A DNA stretch of 64,000 nt from CAZJQD01 sp964548165 [NCBI: uncultured bacterium] (GTDB taxonomy: Bacteria; UBA8481). The stretch's first letter is position 1. Every line of letters begins with the position of its first letter. Below are positions 57,590-64,000 of the stretch, one piece after another. The stretch lies in assembly GCA_964548165.1 (NCBI GenBank), contig CAZJQD010000015.1, positions 11,501 to 75,500 on the forward strand, given 5' to 3'. A program made the position numbers and the translations under genes. Under the pieces are notes generated by a model. That model had not been told where the DNA came from and did no database searches. It worked only from the letters and a program-made list of their open reading frames with translations.

Positions 57590-58684
57590 GTGGCGCGTAA
57601 TCCCGAGCTTGTGCCTCGCAAGGCGGACGGTCCACGCCGTCCGAATCAGCGTGTCGATTCGTCCGCGCGCGCCGTCTCCGCGGCGAACGCCGTCGCCGAT
57701 CTCGCCGCCGCCGCCCCCCTCGTTCGCCGCGCCAGGCATTCCCGACCTGGCCGGCGGGCAAAGTCGCCGGCCTCGACCTCGTATGGCGCGTTTTTACCTC
57801 TACACCTTGCCGCCGCGTGGCAGGCCGCGCGCGCCTCGTGCAGGGCCCTGTGTGAGCTCCTCGCGCATCGCGCGTCGCGCGTGTGGGCGGTCGTTCGGTC
57901 ATTCGCCCTTGGCGCCCCCTCCCTGCGCGTCACCGTCCTGGCCGCGTCCGTCCTCCTCGCCATCGTGATTTCATCCTCGGTCGTCACGAGCGAGATCGAC
58001 CTGACGCCGCTCCTGCCTGGCGCCGCCCCCATCGGTCGCCCACGCCTCATCGTTCTGAACGACAAACTCCTCAACCAGGGCGACGCGCCTGCTGAGAACG
58101 TCGAGATCACGCGTCCTCGCTATCGACTCGTCGGCACGCTCTCAGCCGGCGAGGCTATCCCGGTTCCGGCCGCCGACTTCGCCGTGCAGTACGAGTGGAA
58201 CGAGAACGACAAAGTTCGCCGCGAATCCCGATCCTTTCGGACCGCGACGGAGACTGCCCCCGATCGTCAATCAGCTCGGCAAGCCGCGTCTCCTCCGTCC
58301 GCCGTTTCGCATCTCGCCCCGATGCGATCGCCCTACGACCACGGTCCCGACCTTGACGCAGGAACCGCCGCCAGGGCTCTGACCGCAACCTACGACCCCG
58401 CCACTCACACGCTCACGGTCAGCGCGGATCGTCTCGTCGAAGTCCGCGTCGATGGATTCCTCCTCCGCCCGATCTCGCGCACGGACAAGGAAGGGGGCGA
58501 GTATCGGTTCGCGCAGGCGAACATCCTCGTCCTCGGGCAGGACCTCAAGCGCGGCGAGACCACCGTCTTCGAGGTCGTCTTCACTCGGCCGCAGGACTTC
58601 TACTCCATCCCGATTTACGTCCGTGAGCCCGGGGGCCCGGCCTCCTACTTCACGGTGACGACGTCGGTGGCCGCCCGCCCGTGA
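57590..58684 (+). CDS. Single-pass membrane protein with extracytoplasmic beta domain
   Basis: A 364-residue protein from GTG 57590, three bases after the loader gene. The N-terminal ~110 residues are Arg/Ala-rich. One membrane segment lies at about residues 113-133 (VTVLAASVLLAIVISSSVV). About 230 residues outside follow, with beta-rich stretches such as LTATYDPATHTLTVSADRLVEV and FEVVFTRPQDFYSIPIYVRE. I do not recognise a family. The stop overlaps the start of the membrane ATPase gene (GTGA), so the two probably act together in the membrane. Confidence 0.7.
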   Translation: MARNPELVPRKADGPRRPNQRVDSSARAVSAANAVADLAAAAPLVRRARHSRPGRRAKSPASTSYGAFLPLHLAAAWQAARASCRALCELLAHRASRVWAVVRSFALGAPSLRVTVLAASVLLAIVISSSVVTSEIDLTPLLPGAAPIGRPRLIVLNDKLLNQGDAPAENVEITRPRYRLVGTLSAGEAIPVPAADFAVQYEWNENDKVRRESRSFRTATETAPDRQSARQAASPPSAVSHLAPMRSPYDHGPDLDAGTAARALTATYDPATHTLTVSADRLVEVRVDGFLLRPISRTDKEGGEYRFAQANILVLGQDLKRGETTVFEVVFTRPQDFYSIPIYVREPGGPASYFTVTTSVAARP

Positions 58685-59622
58685 TCGCCGATTTCACGAT
58701 CGATCGCGAGACGGAGCGGGAGGCCTTGTACCGCAATACGACCCTGGGCAATCACACGCTCCTCCTGGGCCGTAATGGTGTCGGCAAGACTCACCTGCTC
58801 ATCGACCTCAAACGCGCGCTCCGCGCCGGCGACCCGTCCGTCGGGCAGACGGCCAGGGACTCAATCTCCGTTCACTACATCCCGCGTCCCGTTCCGGCCA
58901 AGGAGACGATCGAGAACGTCTACGCCTGGCTCGCCATGTTGGCCGGCGTCGCGCTTCCCCGGAGGGTGGCCCGCGACACCCGTATCGCCGAGTTCTGCGG
59001 CTTCATCGCCGACCTCCTCGCCCATCCGAATCTGTCGAGTCGTCGTCCGCCCTCCTCCGGGATCGTCCTCATGGTCGACGACTTCGATCACCTCCCCGCC
59101 CTCGCCGTCCCCGTCCTCGAGATCCTCGCCGAGCGCGTCTGTCTCGTCGCCGCCGCGCGATCGCGCAGGGGCGGCGCCCGCTTCCACCGTCTCCTCTGGC
59201 GCTTCGAGGAGCTGCGCGTCGAGCCGCTCTCCCCGCGCGACGCGCGCGCCCTCACCGTCGGCGCCGTTGCCCAGGCCGCCCATCTTCCGATCCCGAGCGA
59301 GCGCGCCCGAGACTTCCTCGTCACCCGCATCGCCACGCTCTCGAACGGCATCCCGGCCGCCGTCGTCGAGTCCGTCGAGCGTCTGCGCGGAGTCGACCTC
59401 ATCGACGAGGCCTTCATCCGGAAGATATTCGTCCACCGTTCGGCCGACACCTACTTCGACGCGACGCCGCTCATCCTCGCGTTCTTCGCCTTCCTCATAG
59501 TGATGCGTTACATCAACCGGGGTATGTATCAGTTCGATCTCTACGCCATCTTCGGCGCGCTCTCCGGCCTCATGCTCCTCGTGCGCTGGTTCATGATGCG
59601 GACCTCGAGGAACGAAGCATGA
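58681..59622 (+). CDS. AAA-type ATPase with C-terminal membrane hairpin
   Basis: A 313-residue protein from GTG 58681. Residues about 15-220 form a P-loop ATPase with Walker A LLGRNGVGKTH (about 29-39) and Walker B IVLMVDDFD (about 124), ORC/ExeA-like in layout. Two hydrophobic segments near the C-terminus (about 262-278 and 283-305) would anchor it in the membrane with the ATPase in the cytoplasm. I do not recognise a named family. It is coupled by 4-base overlaps to a single-pass membrane protein upstream and a YdjM-like hydrolase downstream. Confidence 0.75.
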   Translation: MIADFTIDRETEREALYRNTTLGNHTLLLGRNGVGKTHLLIDLKRALRAGDPSVGQTARDSISVHYIPRPVPAKETIENVYAWLAMLAGVALPRRVARDTRIAEFCGFIADLLAHPNLSSRRPPSSGIVLMVDDFDHLPALAVPVLEILAERVCLVAAARSRRGGARFHRLLWRFEELRVEPLSPRDARALTVGAVAQAAHLPIPSERARDFLVTRIATLSNGIPAAVVESVERLRGVDLIDEAFIRKIFVHRSADTYFDATPLILAFFAFLIVMRYINRGMYQFDLYAIFGALSGLMLLVRWFMMRTSRNEA

Positions 59623-60704
59623 CCTCGCTCACCCATATCCCCTTCGGCCTCCTCACCGCCGAGTTCGCCTGCTCCTCCTTCGAGTATGAGATGGACGGAC
59701 GCGCCCTCGCCGTCGCCGCGATCGCGTCGCTCCTGCCGGACATCGATCACCCGGGTTCGGCCGTGGGCCGCCTCCTAGCCTTCACGCGCATCCCCAGCCT
59801 CCTCGAACAGCGACTCGGTCACCGGTCCATCACCCACTCCTGGCTCTTCCTTCTCGCCGCCGGCGTCTTTCTCCTCCCGCTCTGGATCGGCTGGGGGCTC
59901 CTGTACTTCCTCTCCGCTTGGTTCGGCATTCTCTCGCACATCCTCCTCGACATGGTCAACGTCTCCGGAGTCCCGCTCTTCTGGCCGATCCGCACGCGCT
60001 GGGTCTTCCCGCCCGTGGAGCGATACCGCATCGCGGTCGGAACCCCGGCCGAGTTCATTCTCGCCGCCGTCCTCATCGTCGCGACGACGGCCTTCACACC
60101 CATCAGCATCATGGGTCTTCGCTCCTCGTTCTACCTCCTCACCCGCGACATCTACAGCGCCTCGCGCGAGGCCCGCCGTTTCTTCCCCGATTACGAGCTC
60201 ACCTGCCGGATCCGCGGGACCTGGCGCGACTCGCTCCTCCCCACCGACTACGACGAGCAGTTTCGCGTGGTCGCCGTCGAGCAGTCGAACCTCTACTTCG
60301 CCCGCGCCGACGCCGTCTTCACGACGGGTGGCCCCGCGCCCTCCGTCACCATCGACCGCATCCTCGTCGAGCGCGATAGGCCCATCGAGCGAACCGCCGA
60401 GACCTTCGAGGTCGACCACGCGCTCCTCGACGACGTCGAGAATCGGATCACGGACAGCGCGATCATCACGGGACGTCTCATCGTCGAGAAGCTCGATCCC
60501 GACCAGAAGGCCGCCGACTACGTCGTCGCCTCCGAGGAGTTTCCGACCATCGTCATCAAATCCAGCGACCAGCGCGCCGACGAGATCGAGCTCACCTACT
60601 GCCCCTCGGAGCGTTTCCGTAGGGCGTTCATGGGTCGCGGCATCTTCGTTCTGCAGGGCGTGCTCACGGCCACGTCGATCAGGCGCACGGGGACGGCGTC
60701 GTGA
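59619..60704 (+). CDS. YdjM-like membrane-bound metal-dependent hydrolase with C-terminal extension
   Basis: A 361-residue protein starting on an ATGA overlap. The first ~165 residues match the YdjM/DUF457 family of inner-membrane metal-dependent hydrolases: THIPFG at the start, LLPDIDHPGSAVGR, HRSITHSW and the GILSHILLDMVN-WPI segment, with four or so membrane segments. Family metal ligands (His and Asp) are all present. About 190 residues follow as a soluble beta-rich domain not typical of the family. E. coli YdjM is LexA-controlled and its substrate is unknown; a lipid-linked substrate is often suggested. Here it is part of a coupled membrane cluster. Confidence 0.82.
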   Translation: MTSLTHIPFGLLTAEFACSSFEYEMDGRALAVAAIASLLPDIDHPGSAVGRLLAFTRIPSLLEQRLGHRSITHSWLFLLAAGVFLLPLWIGWGLLYFLSAWFGILSHILLDMVNVSGVPLFWPIRTRWVFPPVERYRIAVGTPAEFILAAVLIVATTAFTPISIMGLRSSFYLLTRDIYSASREARRFFPDYELTCRIRGTWRDSLLPTDYDEQFRVVAVEQSNLYFARADAVFTTGGPAPSVTIDRILVERDRPIERTAETFEVDHALLDDVENRITDSAIITGRLIVEKLDPDQKAADYVVASEEFPTIVIKSSDQRADEIELTYCPSERFRRAFMGRGIFVLQGVLTATSIRRTGTAS

Positions 60705-62398
60705 GCGTCTTCTCCTGTCCGTCGTGCGGACACCAGGCGCCCCGGTTCTTCCCCCGATGTCCCGCTTGCGCGCGCTGGCTCGACCCGGACCAGGTCTCGA
60801 TGGAGGAGAATGAGACCGACCTCGTCGCCTCGGAACCCACGCATCCGGCGCAACCGGCCTCGGACGGCGAACTCGAGGAGCCGCCGCGCATCCTCTCCGG
60901 CCTTGCCGAGATCGACCGCGTCTTAGGCGGCGGCATCAGCATGGGGAGCGCGCTCCTCTTCACCGGCGCGCCCGGCGTAGGCAAGTCCACGCTCCTCATG
61001 CAACTCGCCGCCAGCATCGCCAAGACGCACGGCCCCGTCCTCTACATCTCCGCCGAGGAGTCTCTGCCGCAGGCCGCGGCCCGCGCCAAGCGCATCCACG
61101 CCGCGCACGCCGACCTCTTCATCCTCGCGGATAACGGTCTTGAGGAAACTGTCGCCGAGATGAATCGTCTCAACGGCACGATCGTCGTCATCGACTCGCT
61201 CCAGCTCATGCGCACTCGCTACTCCGATACGCCGCCCGGCTCAGCTGTCCAGGTGAAGGAGGTCTCCGCGCGACTCACCGAGCTCGCCAAGAAGCGCGGC
61301 GTCCCGATCCTCGTCGCCGGCCAGATCATCAAGTCCGGCAAGCAGGGGCCGGGTTCGTCCCGATTCGCCGGCCCCATGTCCGTCCCTCACCTCTTCGACG
61401 GCGTCTTCTACCTCGACGAGAGCACGCTCCCCGGTTTCGTTCTGCTCCGCGTCCAGAAGAACCGCTTCGGCTCAAAGGCAGAGGTCGGGTCGCTTCGCAT
61501 GACCGCGCACGGCCTCGAGGAGGTCCCGAGCCCCAGCGCCGAGCTTTTGAAGAGCGGTGGCAAGGGCATCATCGCCGTCGCGATGGAGGGCACAAAACCG
61601 ATCGCGACCGAGATCCAGGTCGGCTTCCTCCAACGCGCCGATCTCTCCGAAGCCATCGTCGGCTACCCCAAGGACCGTCTGCGTCTACTCCAGACGATTC
61701 TGGCCGGATACGGCATCGATATTCCCTCCAGCATGGCCCTCGACGTTCTCGGCGGTTACAAAATCGCCGATCCCGCCGCCGATCTCGCCGTAGCCATCGC
61801 CTCCACCTTCGCGTCACGAGCAACCCCCATCCCCAAAAGCTGGGCCGCCATCGCCGAAGTCGCCCTGGACGGCCGCCTCCTCCCGCCCAAAGACTTCGTC
61901 GAGCGATACCGCGAAGTCGAGATCCTCGGCATCGAGCACATCATCGTCCCCCACATCGGCAGCGACTCCCTCCCCCCAAGCAACCGCGTAAAGACCTTCC
62001 GCGCAAGAACCCTCCGCGAAGCCCTAAGAATCGTCGGCGCCCCGATGGAACCGTCGCAGGAAGAGAAACCCCCACACCCCGGCCGACCGAAGGAGACGCG
62101 ACCTCGTCGCGCAGTCTCCGTCGCGCCAGCAAGCGAGCAAGTAGCGCCCCCGCCGGCCGCGCCGTCTGAGCCATCATCGCTGGCGCTACCAGCCCAGCTC
62201 GTTCCGCGCGACACCGCACCATCAGCCCAAGTTTTTTCGTTATCCCGCGTAAGCGATCCGCGCGCACAACAACTTGAAGGTCTGATCGCCGCGCACGGCA
62301 CGATCACCACTGACATCATCCGTCGCGAACTCAGCGTAAGCGTCCGACGCGCCCACGAGATACTAGCCGCCTATCGCATCAGCGAGCCCGACCAGTGA
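60701..62398 (+). CDS. radA: RadA/Sms-like DNA repair ATPase with C-terminal extension
   Basis: A 565-residue RadA-type protein starting at a GTG that overlaps the hydrolase stop. The N-terminal zinc finger is CPSCGHQAPRFFPRCPAC. The RecA-like core has Walker A GAPGVGKST (about 89-97), YISAEES, VVIDSLQ and the RadA-specific KNRFG motif, followed by the Lon-like domain to about residue 450. RadA drives branch migration in recombination. A ~115-residue extension beyond the normal end has a Pro/Ala/Ser-rich linker and a winged-helix-like end (GTITTDIIRRELSVSVRRAHEIL). This is probably the element's own copy rather than the chromosomal housekeeping gene. Confidence 0.87.
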   Translation: MSVFSCPSCGHQAPRFFPRCPACARWLDPDQVSMEENETDLVASEPTHPAQPASDGELEEPPRILSGLAEIDRVLGGGISMGSALLFTGAPGVGKSTLLMQLAASIAKTHGPVLYISAEESLPQAAARAKRIHAAHADLFILADNGLEETVAEMNRLNGTIVVIDSLQLMRTRYSDTPPGSAVQVKEVSARLTELAKKRGVPILVAGQIIKSGKQGPGSSRFAGPMSVPHLFDGVFYLDESTLPGFVLLRVQKNRFGSKAEVGSLRMTAHGLEEVPSPSAELLKSGGKGIIAVAMEGTKPIATEIQVGFLQRADLSEAIVGYPKDRLRLLQTILAGYGIDIPSSMALDVLGGYKIADPAADLAVAIASTFASRATPIPKSWAAIAEVALDGRLLPPKDFVERYREVEILGIEHIIVPHIGSDSLPPSNRVKTFRARTLREALRIVGAPMEPSQEEKPPHPGRPKETRPRRAVSVAPASEQVAPPPAAPSEPSSLALPAQLVPRDTAPSAQVFSLSRVSDPRAQQLEGLIAAHGTITTDIIRRELSVSVRRAHEILAAYRISEPDQ

Positions 62399-63960
62399 CC
62401 GCCCTCGCCCTCCTCGTAATGCTCCTAGCGCAGTCCCCACCCGTGACGGACTCAGCATTCGGCGCAGGAAACTCAAGCGCCCCGAGCGAAGCGAGGGAGC
62501 CATTTCCGGAGACGATTGCTGAGTCCGTCACCCCGGCGAATCACCCGTTGTCTAGCCCGACGAGTGTCGTGCTCAATGCAGGAAACTCAAGCGCACCGAG
62601 CGCAGCGAGGGAGCCATTTCCGGAGACGAATGCGGAACTCATCCCGCCTCAACCGACTCAACCGACGCAGCCCACTCAACCTCAGCACACCCTCACCCCC
62701 GGCGACCGCATCCGCGTCGTCATCGGCCCGCAGTCCGAGGACTTCACCCTCAACCCCGAAGGCGAGATCCTCATCCGCGGCCTCGGCGTGGTCCGGCTAG
62801 GCGCCAGGACCGCCGCCGAAGCCGGCGCCGACCTCGACTCCTCGATCCGCGCGCGGGGCATCACGATCTCGCCCGTCACCGTCTTCCACCTCGCCCCACC
62901 CGCGCGCGCACAAAGCGCGGTTGTCGTCATTGGCGCCGTGAAGAAGTCCGGCACGTATCCGGCGACGACGCTCATCGGCGCCATCTCCGCCGCCGAAGGC
63001 TTCACCGCCGACGCCAACCCGACCGAGGTCCGAGTCACCAGCGCCGAATCGAGCACCATCGTCAACGCCACTCTAATTCTCGCCGGAGCCGCCCAGGACC
63101 AAGCCCTGACCGGCGGTGAAGTTATCGTCGTCCCCGCACTCCCCAGGATTCTCGTCTCCGGCGCCGTCGCCAAGCCAAACTGGGTCTCCGGCCTCTTCTT
63201 GAGCGAAGCCATCTCCGCCGCCGGCGGCCCCATCCCCGAGGCCGACCTATCGAACGCCGAGCTCCGAACCAGCATCGACACCCCGACCCGCATCAACGTT
63301 CAGGACATCCTCTCCGGCCGAACCGATGACATCCGCCTCGACGACCGAGCCCGCATCATGATCCCCATCCGTCCCAGAGCCATCATCCCCAACGTCCAAG
63401 TGTACGGCTCCGTGACCCGCCCCGGCACCCAGCGCGGCTTCACCCTCGCCGACGCCGTCCGCGAAGCCGCTCCTGACACGCGAGCCGATCTCAATGCAGT
63501 CATTCTAGATCGCGGCCGCGGCGAGTCAGTAACCCTCAACGCGACCGACATAGCCCTAGGCCACGCCCTCGACACCAACCTCAACGAAGGCGACCGCGTC
63601 CTCATCCCCCGCCGCCCATCACCGGCAGGGGAGACCCAACCTCTCGTCACCGTCATCGGTGACGTCAAAGCCCCCGGCCAGTATCCCCCAGGCACAATCA
63701 CCCAGCTCCTAGCCGCCGCCGGCGGCGTCACCACCACCGCCCGCACCAGCGAGATCAACGTCCGCCTCCCCGACGGAGCCGCCCAGGCCTACGACCTCAA
63801 GCGAATCGCCGAAGGCCGCCAACCCGACCCCAATCTCCCCGCCAACACCACCGTCTATATCGAGTCCGAAGCCCCCCGTCGCGAATCCATGAGCAACCTC
63901 CGCACCTTCATCGGCATCTTCTCCAGCCTGGCCCTCCTAGCGCTTCGCTTGGGTGGATAG
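62395..63960 (+). CDS. SLBB-domain polysaccharide export-type protein
   Basis: A 521-residue protein starting at a GTG overlapping the radA stop. A short signal peptide is followed by a ~75-residue linker holding two copies of a 56-base repeat. Then come a Poly_export domain (GDRIRVVIGPQSEDFTLNPEG, about residues 100-165), four SLBB-type beta-grasp repeats (GAVKKSGTYP, GAVAKPNWVSG, GSVTRPGTQRG, GDVKAPGQYPPG) and a C-terminal membrane helix (FIGIFSSLALLALRLGG). Wza-type proteins export polysaccharide across the outer membrane. The terminal helix and extra SLBB repeats suggest an inner-membrane-anchored periplasmic variant. The operon may continue beyond the window. Confidence 0.85.
   Translation: MTALALLVMLLAQSPPVTDSAFGAGNSSAPSEAREPFPETIAESVTPANHPLSSPTSVVLNAGNSSAPSAAREPFPETNAELIPPQPTQPTQPTQPQHTLTPGDRIRVVIGPQSEDFTLNPEGEILIRGLGVVRLGARTAAEAGADLDSSIRARGITISPVTVFHLAPPARAQSAVVVIGAVKKSGTYPATTLIGAISAAEGFTADANPTEVRVTSAESSTIVNATLILAGAAQDQALTGGEVIVVPALPRILVSGAVAKPNWVSGLFLSEAISAAGGPIPEADLSNAELRTSIDTPTRINVQDILSGRTDDIRLDDRARIMIPIRPRAIIPNVQVYGSVTRPGTQRGFTLADAVREAAPDTRADLNAVILDRGRGESVTLNATDIALGHALDTNLNEGDRVLIPRRPSPAGETQPLVTVIGDVKAPGQYPPGTITQLLAAAGGVTTTARTSEINVRLPDGAAQAYDLKRIAEGRQPDPNLPANTTVYIESEAPRRESMSNLRTFIGIFSSLALLALRLGG
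62464..62633 (+). repeat. Two direct copies of a 56-base REP-like repeat inside the SLBB gene
   Basis: Copies at about 62464-62519 and 62578-62633 differ at about three bases and are 114 bases apart. The core CCGAGCGaAGCGAGGGAG resembles bacterial REP sequences. Both are translated in frame (AGNSSAPS.AREPFPET) in the linker between signal peptide and export domain. Confidence 0.75.
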
Positions 63961-64000
63961 GCCCGCGTGTAGGCTGAGTTACAAGGTCATGGGTGACAGG

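Larger units (their letters stand above)
48811..64000. mobile_element. Integrative element inserted at ssrA (right end outside window)
   Basis: Starting directly after ssrA: a toxin-antitoxin pair, a xis-orf-int operon (minus strand), a sigma-like gene, a gp3-like directionality factor, replication initiator and DnaC-like loader, RadA, and envelope-type accessory genes in one plus-strand operon. No capsid, tail or conjugation genes are seen in the visible 15 kb. It could be a prophage, satellite or integrative plasmid; the visible half does not decide. The left boundary is well supported; the right one is not visible. Confidence 0.75.

Noticed and set aside
52812-63960. A tailed prophage
   Set aside because: No capsid, portal, terminase, tail or lysis gene is recognisable in the visible 15 kb, so prophage status cannot be claimed.

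Overview
The window is high-GC DNA from a Gram-negative bacterium: it carries lipid A genes (lpxK, msbA, lpxB, an LpxL-type acyltransferase), outer-membrane beta-barrels and signal peptides. A PorV/PorQ-type outer-membrane protein and a secreted giant protein with an 'NP..P'-type C-terminal sorting-like domain recall uncultured FCB-group, Elusimicrobiota or Eisenbacteria lineages. That placement is inference only; no marker gene here was compared by alignment.

Region 1 (1-7970, + strand) is a tightly packed housekeeping operon: the 3' end of aspS, a 7TM-HD phosphohydrolase (PgpH type), ybeY, two CNNM/CorC-type transport proteins, rnr and smpB. Several junctions are 4-base ATGA or GTGA overlaps. 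A small palindromic element follows smpB.

Region 2 (8106-31230, - strand) is the most striking part: three translationally coupled genes encoding an orphan HTH-REC regulator, a 7,180-residue secreted protein and a PorV-like outer-membrane protein. The giant protein holds about 44 Ig-like repeats of ~117 residues in two arrays, separated by a seven-blade FG-GAP-like propeller and a linker, and ends in a sorting-like domain. Within array 1, sixteen consecutive repeats form four copies of a ~1.41-kb four-repeat block; array 2 contains a ~0.71-kb two-repeat block.

Region 3 (31447-48455) holds envelope and central-metabolism genes: an FmdB zinc ribbon protein; a minus-strand operon of LysM-FecR, a large cyclic-nucleotide-domain protein, Gfo/Idh/MocA oxidoreductase, lpxB, msbA, lpxK and rdgB; a small outer-membrane barrel with clear promoter and terminator; glpX; glycerate 2-kinase plus hydroxypyruvate/glyoxylate reductase; and a lipid A acyltransferase.

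Region 4 (48456-64000) starts with ssrA (tmRNA, tag ANNDLALAA). Its 3' end appears to be the attachment site of an integrative element that runs off the right edge. The element carries a DUF1778/GNAT toxin-antitoxin pair, a xis-orf-int operon, a sigma-70-like gene without a normal start, a gp3-like recombination directionality factor, small unknowns, a zinc-ribbon/GGDEF diguanylate cyclase, a replication initiator and DnaC-like loader, and a coupled run of membrane protein, membrane-anchored AAA ATPase, YdjM-like hydrolase, RadA with a C-terminal extension and an SLBB polysaccharide-export-type protein. Nearly every junction from 52812 to 63960 is a 4-base overlap or a very short gap, so this looks like one long transcription unit joining element maintenance to c-di-GMP and envelope functions.
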